DNA of 64,000 nucleotides from UBA7985 sp038141425 (GTDB lineage: Bacteria > Pseudomonadota > Alphaproteobacteria > UBA7985): positions 248,001-312,000 of the forward strand of contig JAYQIC010000011.1 of assembly GCA_038141425.1 (NCBI GenBank), read 5' to 3'. Numbering within the stretch: the first letter of the stretch is position 1; the number at the start of each line of letters is the position of its first letter. This document shows positions 11,228-20,592 of the stretch, piece by piece. A model generated the notes under the pieces. That model ran no database searches. It worked only from the letters and a program-made list of their open reading frames with translations, and had not been told where the DNA came from. The position numbers and the translations under genes were made by a program.

Positions 11228-12181
11228 TCAGCTGAACAGCAACGCGGAGAGTTTCTTGCGATAGGTCACGGTCAGCGGTGCCGATTGCCCCAGCGCGTCG
11301 AACAGCGCCAGCAGGGCCTGCCGTGCGCCATCGTCGTTCCATTCCCGGTCGCGGCGCATGATCTCGAGCAGGTGATCGGCCCCGGCTTCCGGCTGGCCAC
11401 GCCCCAGCAGCGCCTGCGCCAGCGCGTGGCGGGCGCCATGGTCGTCAGCGTTGGCGTCGACAGCGGCCTGCAGCGTCGCCGTATCAGGCAGCGATGCCGC
11501 CTGCTCAGCCAGTCCGATCATGCCGGCGAGGCTGATGATCTCCGGCTGCGCCAGCAGCTCCTCGGGCACTTGCTCCATCAGCGACTGCACCTCGGCCAGC
11601 CGCCCTTCGGCGAGCATGGCGCGGGCGAAACCCGTGTAGGCTTTGACGTTGGTCTGATCCTGCTCGAGCACGGCGCGGTACAGATCGCGGGCCTGCTCAT
11701 TCTGTCCGGCGGCGAGGGCGGTGTCTGCCTGCTCCAGCACGGCTTCGGCGCTGGCGTCAGCACCGTCGCCACCTGTTGCGCCTGCGGCTGCGCCGCCCGC
11801 TGCCGCGATCAGCTTGTCGACAAAGGCCTGAACCTGGCTCTCGGGCAGGGCGCCCATGAAGCCGTCAACCGGTTGCCCTTGATAGAAGGCATAGACGGTC
11901 GGGATCGACTGGATCCGCATCTGCATGGCGAGCTGCTGGTTGCTCTCGGTATCGATTTTCACCAGCTTGACCGCACCGGCCGCTTCTGTGACCACCTTCT
12001 CGATGATCGGACCCAGGGTCTTGCAGGGTCCGCACCACTCTGCCCAGAAATCCACGATCACCGGCTGCTGCATGGATGCGTCGATCACATCCTGCGCGAA
12101 GGTGGCTTCGGTCCCGTCGATGATGACATCAGCAGGGGCCTGGGGTTGGACAGGTGCCTTGAGGCCAATCAATTCACTCAT
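11228..12181 (-). CDS. Thioredoxin-TPR protein (CnoX/YbbN family) with an active CGPC site
   Basis: N-terminal thioredoxin domain with VDFWAEWCGPCKTLGP (about residues 43-58) and the cis-proline loop IQSIPTVYAF, then an alanine-rich tetratricopeptide-like C-terminal region to residue 317. This is the domain layout of CnoX/YbbN, a holdase linked to GroEL and DnaK. The E. coli protein has lost the CXXC redox site, whereas this one keeps CGPC, so it may combine reductase and chaperone roles. Start ATG 12181 (MSELIGLKAP) is preferred over an upstream extension to 12250 that lacks homologous sequence. It precedes the LON-domain gene on the same strand. Confidence 0.9.
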   Translation of the reverse strand: MSELIGLKAPVQPQAPADVIIDGTEATFAQDVIDASMQQPVIVDFWAEWCGPCKTLGPIIEKVVTEAAGAVKLVKIDTESNQQLAMQMRIQSIPTVYAFYQGQPVDGFMGALPESQVQAFVDKLIAAAGGAAAGATGGDGADASAEAVLEQADTALAAGQNEQARDLYRAVLEQDQTNVKAYTGFARAMLAEGRLAEVQSLMEQVPEELLAQPEIISLAGMIGLAEQAASLPDTATLQAAVDANADDHGARHALAQALLGRGQPEAGADHLLEIMRRDREWNDDGARQALLALFDALGQSAPLTVTYRKKLSALLFS

Positions 12182-12285
12182 GATCTTTTGATCTTTCCGT
12201 TTTCGTTCGGGCACGGTGTGTTGGGGTTTAGGTGGTGGGTCCGAGGCCACCCGGCAACCTGAGGGCTGGTCTGAACCGCTTCGGC

Positions 12286-12828
12286 CTAGAAGTCCAGTAT
12301 CACCGGCTCGTGCGCCTCGGCCCGCAGGAAGGCCAGCAGGTCAGCCGACGAAATCGACGTCGTCAGATAGTTGCGCAGCGGGTGATAGTGCAGCACGGCG
12401 CAATCCATCATCCGCTTCTGCAGCACCACCTGCACCGCGCCGCCGGTATCGTGGACCACACCGAAGGGCGTGACAGAGCCGGGAATTACCCCGAGGTACT
12501 CCATCAGCCGGTCTGGCTTGGCGAAGGAAAGCCGCTGGTCCAAAGCCTGCCCCAGCGCCTTGATATCAAGACGCTGGTCTTCGAGCATGACCACCAGCCA
12601 CATCTGACCCTTCTTGTTGCGCAGGAACAGCGACTTGCAGTGGCCGTCTTCGCTCAGGTCGACCCGCAGCCGCCGCGAATCCTCGACCGTCCACATGGGG
12701 TCGTGGTCGATGTTGTCAGTTTTGATCGCGAGGGCGTCGAGCCGCGCCAGTAACTGTTCTGGGGTCCAGGCGTGGGGGCCGTGCTGGGCGTCGATGTCTT
12801 CGCGGGTCATCTCAGGGGTGTCGGTCAT
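12286..12828 (-). CDS. YbaK/ProX-type aminoacyl-tRNA deacylase (prolyl-tRNA synthetase-associated domain)
   Basis: 180-residue single-domain protein. The sequence TEDSRRLRVDLSEDG is represented by WTVEDSRRLRVDLSEDGHCKSLFLRNKKG, and later GVIPGSVTPFGVVHD carries the Gly-Ser-Val-Thr-Pro motif of the free-standing trans-editing family that removes Ala from tRNA-Pro (ProXp-ala/PrdX). Activity is inferred from family only. The gene lies upstream of the thioredoxin-TPR gene on the same strand, about 100 bp away. The frame is intact. Confidence 0.85.
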   Translation of the reverse strand: MTDTPEMTREDIDAQHGPHAWTPEQLLARLDALAIKTDNIDHDPMWTVEDSRRLRVDLSEDGHCKSLFLRNKKGQMWLVVMLEDQRLDIKALGQALDQRLSFAKPDRLMEYLGVIPGSVTPFGVVHDTGGAVQVVLQKRMMDCAVLHYHPLRNYLTTSISSADLLAFLRAEAHEPVILDF

Positions 12829-12934
12829 GGAAGGCTCTCAGGTCAGGCTGTCTGCCTTTGGGCCTAGCCGATCCCGGCGCCGGAAAAAAGACCCTCCCCG
12901 CTTGAGCGGATCAGCCGATCAGTGGATCGGCGGT

Positions 12935-13868
12935 TCAGGAACCCTCCGCCCCGGGCTCGAGCTCGATAATCGTGCTGATTTCGGCGGCTTTACGCAGCCG
13001 GTCGAGCATGAGCGATATTTTCTGGTTTTCCAGTTGGGCGCGGAGGCTGTCCCGCACTTCATCCAGTGTCGGCTTCATCTGCTGCCGGTCGACCACTTCG
13101 ATCACGTGAAAGCCAAAGCGGGTGGTAATCGGCTCGGGCGCACGGGTGCCCGCGGCCATGGCGAACACCGCCGCCTCGAAGCGCTCGCCAAAGCCGCTCT
13201 GTCCCCGGGCGAAGTAGCCCAGATCCCCGCCCTGCGCCGCGCTGGGGCCGTGGTCGGACTGCTCGCGGGCGAGGGTCGCAAAGTCGGCGCCGGCGGACAG
13301 CTCGCGAACCACGTCCTGCGCCTGCAGCAAGGCGCGCCGAACCTCCGATTCCTCATTATTGGCCGGGGCGATCAGGATGTGGCGAGCCCGCGCCCGGTCT
13401 TCGAGCGGCAATTGGGTCACGTAGACCGTATAGGCGATTTCCAGCGCCTCATCGTCCAGCTGGCCGGTGACGGCGCTGGCGATGAACTGCTCCTGCAGCA
13501 GGCGGTCGGCCTCGAACTGCAGCGCTGCCTGATAACTCACCCCCTGATGCATGCCGTTGCGGGCGGCGTCCTCGGCCAGCAGGCGCTGTTCGATCACCAA
13601 CTGCACCACCTGCGGCATAATCTGCGCCAGCGGCAGGTCGCGGTAGGAGCCGGGCAGCTGCTGATGGGCGTAGACGACGCTGGCGAAGTTGATCGGGTTG
13701 CCGTTCACCACAGCAACCACGGTTTCGGGCTGGAGCTGGCTCAGATCCGGAAACTCGCCGCTTCTGTGACGAAGCCGTCGAAACAGCCCCGAGTTGCAGC
13801 ACCGCTGCGCTCAGGACAGCGATGGACCAAAACCTGAAGCCGGCGAACCGGCGCGCGTTTGAAGACAT
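12935..13868 (-). CDS. Secreted parvulin-type peptidyl-prolyl isomerase, one frameshift
   Basis: N-terminus MSSNARRFAGFRFWSIAVLS followed by a hydrophobic run and VSTASS is a plausible signal peptide. After a 1-base shift between about 13725 and 13770 the chain continues SQLQPETVVAVVNGNPINFASVV. It then has a SurA_N-like helical part and a rotamase domain (ARARHILIAPANNEES, GPSAAQGGDLGYFARGQ, TRFGFHVIEVVDR). Likely a periplasmic chaperone-isomerase of the PpiC/PrsA type helping outer-membrane proteins. It is distinct from the surA gene at 51.8 kb. Repaired length is about 311 residues. Confidence 0.82.
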
Positions 13869-13994
13869 TGAATTTCCGGACCTTGATGATCGCGAGAGAT
13901 TTCAGTTCCGAAGCAAGGAACAGGCCGCATAATGCACAATGGTTGAATAAATCCCACATTTTCGCCAAAATAGCACGGCAGCCAGGACCCCGGA

Positions 13995-15101
13995 TTGCAT
14001 CGACCCCGGCGCCCCGCCACACCAATCCCGACCACAACCCCGTTCCCGGAGCCCCTGACTGTGAGCGATGTCGCCACCCTGAACAGCCTGATCAAAGATG
14101 TTGCCGATCTCGGCGGTTCCATAAAGAACGTCGAAGTCGACGAAGACGAGCGCGGCCTCATTCTACGGGTGCCGAGAGCCGACGGGCCGTTCGACATCAC
14201 CATGCCCGAACACCTGTACCTCGTTCCCGAAGATTTCGACGATGAACAGGGCTGTATCAGCGAAAAGGCAGATATGCCGGAGCCGGTCCGCGCCTTCTGG
14301 AACGCCTATTTCGCCGCTTTGTTCGACGACGACGACCGCGCGGCGCTTGCCGACATCCGCCAGGCCGTTGGCTCCTTGCTCGACGAACAGGCGGAGGCCT
14401 TTGACGGCTTGTCGCTCAATGGCTTTCTGCAGACTGAGCACGACACAGCCACCCTCAATCGCCGGCTGCTGACTTCGGTCGCCATGGGTACGGAGCAGGG
14501 CACGCGGGTGCTGCCCTTCATGGGGCACGCGGGTGCTGCCCTTCATGGGGCTCGCGCGTCAGGGAAGTCGCCGATCAATATTTCGAAGACAATCAGCGGC
14601 GCTTACACCATCAACGGATCGTCGGCGAATGCTGTTATCATCAACCCCGGGCGCTTCGATGCCCTGTGGGCACTGAGTGCCAGAGATCAGGGCCATAGCT
14701 CGATGGTCGCCCTATCCGTGCCGCTTTCCATCCCTATGGGTCAGGCCAGTGGCAATGCCAAGCCTCCCTTGCTCGCAGTGGGGCGCAGTCCGAACCAGAG
14801 CCAGCCCTATAAAGGGGCCTTTGCACCGCGGGTGATCAAGGAAGGAAATGTGCTGCGTCTGACGAACCTCACCATGAGTTTTCTGGGTCGGCCGGCGCTG
14901 GCGCAGACGATTTTCCGCAGTCTGGCGAAAGAAAACGATATTCCGAACCCAGACGACCTCTGGCCCCGGATCAAGGCCTACAACATGCGGCGCCTGTTTC
15001 AGGCTTATCAGGTGTCCCACGAGGTCGAAAACGCACGCCTCAGGGAAAAACTGTCAGATGCGCTTTCACTGCAGATTGAGACTCTGATCGAATCGCACTA
15101 G
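13995..15101 (+). CDS. Uncharacterised 368-residue protein with an internal 25-bp tandem duplication
   Basis: Not confidently recognised. The N-terminal third is acidic (VEVDEDERGLILRVPRADG, then MPEHLYLVPEDFDDEQG), the middle is helical (VRAFWNAYFAALFDDDDRAAL), and the C-terminal half has GRFDALWALSARDQGHSSMV and ends in a charged helix. The layout weakly recalls SET-like methyltransferase relatives of alphaproteobacteria (a LPFM segment in mid-protein), but no catalytic motif can be asserted. A 25-bp unit is repeated in tandem at 14498-14547. It is not a multiple of three, yet the frame is open through both copies. GTG at 14060 (VSDVATLNSL) is an alternative start. Confidence 0.55.
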   Translation: MHRPRRPATPIPTTTPFPEPLTVSDVATLNSLIKDVADLGGSIKNVEVDEDERGLILRVPRADGPFDITMPEHLYLVPEDFDDEQGCISEKADMPEPVRAFWNAYFAALFDDDDRAALADIRQAVGSLLDEQAEAFDGLSLNGFLQTEHDTATLNRRLLTSVAMGTEQGTRVLPFMGHAGAALHGARASGKSPINISKTISGAYTINGSSANAVIINPGRFDALWALSARDQGHSSMVALSVPLSIPMGQASGNAKPPLLAVGRSPNQSQPYKGAFAPRVIKEGNVLRLTNLTMSFLGRPALAQTIFRSLAKENDIPNPDDLWPRIKAYNMRRLFQAYQVSHEVENARLREKLSDALSLQIETLIESH

Positions 15102-15158
15102 AACCTCGAGTCATTCGGCAGAACCAACAGGCCCGACGAAGCCCTGTAACCGGAGACA

Positions 15159-16418
15159 ATGAAGATGGACGTGCAAGAAAAAGAACTCGCGACCAAGACC
15201 GAAGCCGCCGCAGCGGTTGAAGCACCAGCGGCCGAGGCAACCGGTGGCATGCCGGAATTGCCGGAGGTTGCCGACTACATCAAACCCGAGATCGCCGAAC
15301 GACTGCGGCACCAGCTGACCCACGCCAAACTGTCTCCGCACAAGGGGCTGATCTACCTCGCGTCGTTCCCGAAGTCGGGGAACACCTGGACGCGCCTGTT
15401 TCTGTTCGCGCTGTTCAACCCCATGGTCCGCGACGATTCAAACTTCAATCTCTCCGATATTGCCGGTCGTGCCGGGCAGATGGACGTCACCTTCCAGCTG
15501 TTCGAGCGGATTCTCGGGAAGCCACACTACGAGATCAGCGACCAGGAAGTCGCCCAGACCATGCCGCTGGCGCAGAAGCTGCTGGCCATCCAGCAGGACA
15601 AAAAGGTGTTCGTGAAAACGCACCTGTGCAACGGCGCCTGGCACGGCACCCGGACCATCGGCCTCGATACCTTCCGCTCGGCCGTCTACATCGTGCGCAA
15701 CCCGCTCGACGTAACCCCGTCCTTCGCCAGCCACATGAACACCGACATCGACGGCTCGATTCAGGCCATGGCGCGCCCATCGCACTTCATCGGCGGTCGG
15801 CAGAAGAAATTTAACCTCGAAGAGGCGATCAAAGCCGAAAAGGACAAGCGCCCCGAGCTTTCGGATGAAGAAGCGAAGGAAAAGGCCTTGGCACCCGGCC
15901 AGATCCCGCAGTTGATGGGGTCCTGGTCCGAGCACGTCTCGTCCTGGACGGCTGAGCCTGACCCCCGCGTGATCTACATGCGCTACGAGGACATGAAGCA
16001 CGACCCGGCGGACACCTTCCACCGCACGGCCATGCATCTGGGCCTGCCCTTCTCCCGCGAAGAAGTCATCGCCGCTGAAGAAGCCGTGAAATTCGACAAG
16101 ATCCAGGCCAAGGAGAAGGATCAGGGCTTTAAGGAAAAGATGGGCGGTGACGCCTTCTTCCGCAAAGGCAAGACCGGCAGCTGGAAAGAGGAAATGACCG
16201 ACGAGCAGGTGCGTCGCGTGATCCGCAATCACCACGAGCAGATGCGCCGCTTCGACTATATCCCCGAGGAATACAAGGACTTCGGCGACCAACTGGCGAA
16301 GAACGCCAAGCAGTACGCCGTGGGCGGTATTACCGGTGTCGGCCGTAAACTCACCTTTGCCGACAAGCTGCGCATCAAGCGCAACCAGAAAAAGAGCAAG
16401 AAACTCCAGAATGGCTGA
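15159..16418 (+). CDS. PAPS-dependent sulfotransferase domain protein
   Basis: 419 residues. The 5'-phosphosulfate loop is seen as LASFPKSGNTWTRLF (about residues 67-81), the 3'-phosphate site as YIVRNPLDVTPSF, and the C-terminal nucleotide contact as FRKGKTGSWKEEMT. This is the full set for a cytosolic-type sulfotransferase transferring sulfate from PAPS. The acceptor is unknown. An N-terminal Ala/Glu-rich stretch of about 35 residues precedes the domain. GGAG lies upstream of ATG 15159. The stop codon overlaps the next start (ATGGCTGA), implying translational coupling to the lipoprotein gene that follows. Confidence 0.88.
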   Translation: MKMDVQEKELATKTEAAAAVEAPAAEATGGMPELPEVADYIKPEIAERLRHQLTHAKLSPHKGLIYLASFPKSGNTWTRLFLFALFNPMVRDDSNFNLSDIAGRAGQMDVTFQLFERILGKPHYEISDQEVAQTMPLAQKLLAIQQDKKVFVKTHLCNGAWHGTRTIGLDTFRSAVYIVRNPLDVTPSFASHMNTDIDGSIQAMARPSHFIGGRQKKFNLEEAIKAEKDKRPELSDEEAKEKALAPGQIPQLMGSWSEHVSSWTAEPDPRVIYMRYEDMKHDPADTFHRTAMHLGLPFSREEVIAAEEAVKFDKIQAKEKDQGFKEKMGGDAFFRKGKTGSWKEEMTDEQVRRVIRNHHEQMRRFDYIPEEYKDFGDQLAKNAKQYAVGGITGVGRKLTFADKLRIKRNQKKSKKLQNG

Positions 16419-17373
16419 GCCTGCTGTGCCGTCTGCTATCCACCATTCCATCGGTGCGAAGGCGCCGTCGAAGGTCCGAGCCCCAACCTCAGCCGCGAGC
16501 GCGGTTCGCCGAGGTTGGGCCGGGGTGCTGCGGCGTTCGGCGCTGCGCCTGATGGCAGTGGGGATGCTGGCGGGACTGACGGCCTGCGGTGCCACAGACG
16601 AGATCAACTTCATCGACGGTGACAACACCATGAGCTTTGCACAGGATGAAACCGGTCGCTACACCCGCACCGATGCGAGCGTGCTGGGCGATCTGAGCGC
16701 GGTTCTGCCTGAGGGCGTGGTGCCGGTGAGCGGCGTTCGTCCTGCGAGCGGTGAGCTGGCGGCTGTGCCGACCTCGACGACGGCCCAGGCAGACAACAAC
16801 GGGGCGGCGGCGGCTTTGGCTTCGGCAACTTTACCTTCCGCACGGCCCGCAGCGCCGAGCGCCGAGCGCGAAGCCGCAGCAGCACGCGGTGAAGCAATAG
16901 GGACTGCCAACGAAGGCCAGGGCGGCTTTGGTTTTCTCGGTCGCTTCTTCGGTCTGGGCAACAATCTGGCGGCCGAGACCTTTGGCGTTGATCAACCGGT
17001 GTTGGGCCCGGACGGCCTGCCAGTTGCCAGTGATCTCGCGGTCAGCCCGTCGACGAGAGGCAGCGTGAACCCCTTCCTGTGGGATGCGACGGCCCGGACG
17101 CTGGCCTTCATGCCGGTTTCACAGGCCAACCGGGCCGCCGGGCTGTTCTCCACCGACTGGTATTCCGGCGCTGAAGCCCGGCCCGAGCGGGTGCGTGTCG
17201 ATGTCCAGCACACCAGCGACGTTCTGGGGCCGGGATCTTTCCACGTGACGGTCCATCGCCAGATTCAGGAGCAGGGGATGTGGCGGACGGCGCCATCGTC
17301 GCTGCCGGCCGCACGTGAGCTGGAGGGCCAGATCTTGCGCGCCGCCCAGCAGCTGAAGATCAGCCTGAACTGA
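16411..17373 (+). CDS. DUF3576 lipoprotein
   Basis: Exported protein with a hydrophobic stretch LRLMAVGMLAGLTACG whose LTAC acts as a lipobox. A low-complexity Ala/Gly linker follows, then the conserved DUF3576 domain (VNPFLWDATARTLAFMPVSQ, then GLFSTDWYSG, RVRVDVQ and REIQ-like ends). It sits immediately upstream of leuS, as in many alphaproteobacteria. ATG 16411 overlaps the sulfotransferase stop by 8 bp; a start nearer the hydrophobic segment (ATG 16552) is also possible and would give a more usual signal length. Function is unknown, probably envelope-related given the neighbouring lptE. Confidence 0.8.
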   Translation: MAEPAVPSAIHHSIGAKAPSKVRAPTSAASAVRRGWAGVLRRSALRLMAVGMLAGLTACGATDEINFIDGDNTMSFAQDETGRYTRTDASVLGDLSAVLPEGVVPVSGVRPASGELAAVPTSTTAQADNNGAAAALASATLPSARPAAPSAEREAAAARGEAIGTANEGQGGFGFLGRFFGLGNNLAAETFGVDQPVLGPDGLPVASDLAVSPSTRGSVNPFLWDATARTLAFMPVSQANRAAGLFSTDWYSGAEARPERVRVDVQHTSDVLGPGSFHVTVHRQIQEQGMWRTAPSSLPAARELEGQILRAAQQLKISLN

Positions 17374-17520
17374 CCCTTCCCCCGGACCCCTCGCGCCATC
17401 GGCGAGCCAACCGGCTGCAGGCGCCGCATAGCTTCCAGCCGGGTCCAAGCCTTTCCACCCGGTCGCCCCTGCGGCAAGAATGACCGCCATCATCGACCGC
17501 CACATGATCGGGACTGATCC

Positions 17521-20073
17521 ATGAGCACCGACCGCTACAACGCCACCGCCGCTGAGAAGAAGTGGCAGTCCGTCTGGGATGAGCAGCAGGCCTTTCGCGC
17601 CGAAACCGACCCCAGCCGCGAGAAGTACTACGTGCTGGAGATGTTTCCCTACCCCTCGGGCGCGATTCACATGGGCCACGTCCGTAACTACACGCTGGGT
17701 GACGTGGTGGCGCGGTACAAGCGTGCGCGCGGCTACAACGTGCTGCACCCGATCGGCTGGGATGCCTTCGGCCTGCCCGCGGAGAACGCAGCCTTTGAGC
17801 GCAAGGTGCACCCGGCCGACTGGACCTACCGCAACATCGACCTGATGCGGACCGAGCTGAAATCCATGGGCCTGTCGATCGACTGGACCCGTGAATTCGC
17901 CACCTGCGACCCCGAGTACTACGAGCAGCAGCAGCGCATGTTCATCGAGATGTACCGCAAGGGGCTGGTCTACCAGAAGGAAAGCTGGGTCAACTGGGAC
18001 CCGGTCGAGATGACCGTGCTGGCCAACGAGCAGGTCGAGAACGGCCGCGGCTGGCGCTCCGGCGCGCTGGTGGAAAAGCGGCAGCTGACCCAGTGGTTCT
18101 TCAAGATCACCGACTACGCCCCGCAACTGCTGGACGCCATTCACAACGATCTGGATCGCTGGCCGGACAAGGTGCGGCTGATGCAGGAAAACTGGATCGG
18201 CCGGTCCGAAGGCGCCGAAATGGCGCTGCCGATCGAGGGTCGTGATGACCAGCTGGTGGTCTTTACCACGCGCCCCGATACGATCTACGGCGCGTCGTTC
18301 TTTGCCATGGCGCCTGAGCACCCGCTGGCCAGCGAACTCGCAGCCGATAACCCGGAGCTGGCCGAGTTCATCCGCGAATGCCAGCGCTTTGGCACGTCTG
18401 AGGCCGAGCTGGAAACGCAGGAGAAGAAGGGCTTCGACACCGGCCTGCGCGTGCAGCACCCGGCCTTCCCCGACCAGACCCTGCCGCTGCTCGTCGCCAA
18501 CTTCATCCTGATGGACTACGGCACCGGCGCGATTTTCGGCTGTCCGGGCCACGATCAGCGCGACCTCGAATTCGCGCGCAAGTACAACCTGCCCGTAATC
18601 CGCGTGGTCGCCGGCCCCGACGGTGAAGACGGTCCGATCGGTGAAGAGGCCTACGTCGGCGACGGCCCGCACGTGAATTCCGGCCCGCTCGACGGGCTGA
18701 AGACCGATGAGGCCAAGTCGCAAGCCATCGCCATGCTCGAAGGCCGCGATCGGGGCAAGAGCCGCATCACCTACCGCCTGCGCGACTGGGGCGCATCGCG
18801 GCAGCGCTACTGGGGCTGTCCGATCCCCATGACCCACTGTGACACCTGCGGCGTGGTGCCGGTGGCCGACGATCAGCTCCCGGTTGAGCTGCCCAAGGAC
18901 GTCAGCTTCGACAAGCCCGGCAACCCGCTCGACCACCATCCGACCTGGACCCAGACCACCTGCGCCAAGTGTGGCGGCCCTGCCCGGCGCGAGACCGACA
19001 CGCTCGACACCTTCGTCGACAGCTCATGGTACTTCGCCCGCTTTACCTCGCCTCGCGCTGAAACCCCGGTCATCCGCGAGGATGCCGACTACTGGCTGCC
19101 AGTCGATCAGTACGTTGGCGGGGTCGAGCACGCCGTGCTGCACCTGCTCTACTCCCGCTTCTTCACCCGCGCGATGAGCGTCATCGGACAGGGGTCGGTC
19201 GACGAGCCCTTCGCCGGCCTGTTCACCCAGGGGATGGTCTGCCACGAGACCTATCAGGACCCGGATGGAAACTGGCTCGCCCCCGATGAGATCCAGAAGA
19301 GCGGCGACGGCTTCATCACGCTCGACGGCGGTAAACCGGTCGACGTGGGTCGCGTGATCAAGATGTCGAAGTCCAAGCGCAACGTCGTCGCCCCGGCCCA
19401 GATCATTCAGGTCTACGGCGCGGACACGGCTCGGTGGTTCATGCTGTCCGACTGTCCGCCCGACCGCGATCTGGAGTGGACGGAATCCGGCGCTGAGGGC
19501 GCATGGCGTTTCACCCAGCGCGTGTTCCGGCTGGTGACGGAGGCTGCCGGCGCTCTGGATCAGCCTGGCGACGCCGATGCAGCCGCCATGCAGGCGCTTC
19601 GTGTTGCCAGCCACAAGATGGTCGACGGCGTGACACAGGATATCGAGACCTTCGGCTTCAACAAGTCCGTCGCGCGGCTCTACGAATTCGCCAACGATCT
19701 CGGTAAGGCGCTGGGCCAGCCCGGTGTGGCGGGGGAGCCGCTGGGCGAGTGCCTGCACTTCTTCATCCGCGCTTTCGAACCGATGATGCCCCATCTGGCG
19801 CAGGAGCTGTGGGCGCAGCTGGGTCAGGACGACCTCGTCTGTTTGGCGCCTTGGCCCGAAGTCGATCCGGCGCTGCTGGTCGACGACAGCGTGACCATCG
19901 GCGTGCAGGTCAACGGGAAGCTGCGCGGGACCATCGATATGCCCAAGGATGCGAGCAAGGAAGATACCGAAGCGGCGGCCATGGCGCTGGAAGGTGTCCA
20001 GCGGACGCTCGATGGCAACGCGCCGAAAAAGGTCATCGTCGTGCCCGGCCGCATCGTCAACATCGTGGCCTGA
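17521..20073 (+). CDS. leuS: Leucyl-tRNA synthetase
   Basis: Charges tRNA-Leu; 850 residues, the bacterial norm. The HIGH signature is PYPSGAIHMGHVRNY (residues 43-57). The editing (CP1) domain includes VVFTTRPDTIYGASF, and the KMSKS loop is KMSKS at residues 614-618. A zinc-type pair of CxxC motifs (CDTCG, CAKCG) sits in the insert before the catalytic C-half. The anticodon-binding and C-terminal domains are complete. The frame is open throughout. It is followed after 3 bp by lptE and then holA, a conserved alphaproteobacterial cluster. Confidence 0.98.
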   Translation: MSTDRYNATAAEKKWQSVWDEQQAFRAETDPSREKYYVLEMFPYPSGAIHMGHVRNYTLGDVVARYKRARGYNVLHPIGWDAFGLPAENAAFERKVHPADWTYRNIDLMRTELKSMGLSIDWTREFATCDPEYYEQQQRMFIEMYRKGLVYQKESWVNWDPVEMTVLANEQVENGRGWRSGALVEKRQLTQWFFKITDYAPQLLDAIHNDLDRWPDKVRLMQENWIGRSEGAEMALPIEGRDDQLVVFTTRPDTIYGASFFAMAPEHPLASELAADNPELAEFIRECQRFGTSEAELETQEKKGFDTGLRVQHPAFPDQTLPLLVANFILMDYGTGAIFGCPGHDQRDLEFARKYNLPVIRVVAGPDGEDGPIGEEAYVGDGPHVNSGPLDGLKTDEAKSQAIAMLEGRDRGKSRITYRLRDWGASRQRYWGCPIPMTHCDTCGVVPVADDQLPVELPKDVSFDKPGNPLDHHPTWTQTTCAKCGGPARRETDTLDTFVDSSWYFARFTSPRAETPVIREDADYWLPVDQYVGGVEHAVLHLLYSRFFTRAMSVIGQGSVDEPFAGLFTQGMVCHETYQDPDGNWLAPDEIQKSGDGFITLDGGKPVDVGRVIKMSKSKRNVVAPAQIIQVYGADTARWFMLSDCPPDRDLEWTESGAEGAWRFTQRVFRLVTEAAGALDQPGDADAAAMQALRVASHKMVDGVTQDIETFGFNKSVARLYEFANDLGKALGQPGVAGEPLGECLHFFIRAFEPMMPHLAQELWAQLGQDDLVCLAPWPEVDPALLVDDSVTIGVQVNGKLRGTIDMPKDASKEDTEAAAMALEGVQRTLDGNAPKKVIVVPGRIVNIVA

Positions 20074-20076
20074 TCC

Positions 20077-20592
20077 ATGGTCCGGTTCGGCGCCGCGTTC
20101 CTGTTTCTGCTGCTGAGCCTCGCCGGGTGTGGGTTTCAGCCCCAGCTGCGCGACTCGACCGGCCAGTATGACATCGCCATTCCATCCATCGCCGGGCGGG
20201 ACGGGCAGGTGCTCCGCGCCGCGCTGGTCCAGCGGTTGAACCGTTTCGAACAGCCCCGCAATCCCCTCTACGCGCTGGAGCTGCAGCTCAGCGTCGACAC
20301 CGACGAGGTGCTGGCCCTGAACCCGCGCGCGTGCCTGACCGACGGTCGGAACTGCAGCTGGTCCGAGGTCGAAGCCACGGCCCGGTTCCAGATCCGTAGC
20401 ACCGGTGTTGCCAGTTCTGGACAGGCCGAGGCCATCGTCTGGCAAGGCTTTGCCCGGGGTCGGTCCGACCAGCGTCGGGCGCAGGCCGGTTGGCGCTTCG
20501 GCAGCGCAGCGGAGCAGGCCAGAACCCGGGCGCTGCTCCAGCTCGCCGATGATTTGGCTCTGCAGGTTTCCGTGGCATTGTCCCGGCCATGA
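20077..20592 (+). CDS. lptE: LPS-assembly lipoprotein LptE
   Basis: 171 residues beginning with a lipoprotein signal (FLFLLLSLAGCGFQPQL; lipobox LAGC). This is the outer-membrane plug partner of LptD for lipopolysaccharide insertion. Family features are the GFQPQLR start of the mature chain and a short alpha/beta fold. The identification rests equally on position between leuS and holA, the conserved location of lptE in proteobacteria. Its TGA overlaps the holA ATG (ATGA at 20589-20592). Confidence 0.88.
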   Translation: MVRFGAAFLFLLLSLAGCGFQPQLRDSTGQYDIAIPSIAGRDGQVLRAALVQRLNRFEQPRNPLYALELQLSVDTDEVLALNPRACLTDGRNCSWSEVEATARFQIRSTGVASSGQAEAIVWQGFARGRSDQRRAQAGWRFGSAAEQARTRALLQLADDLALQVSVALSRP

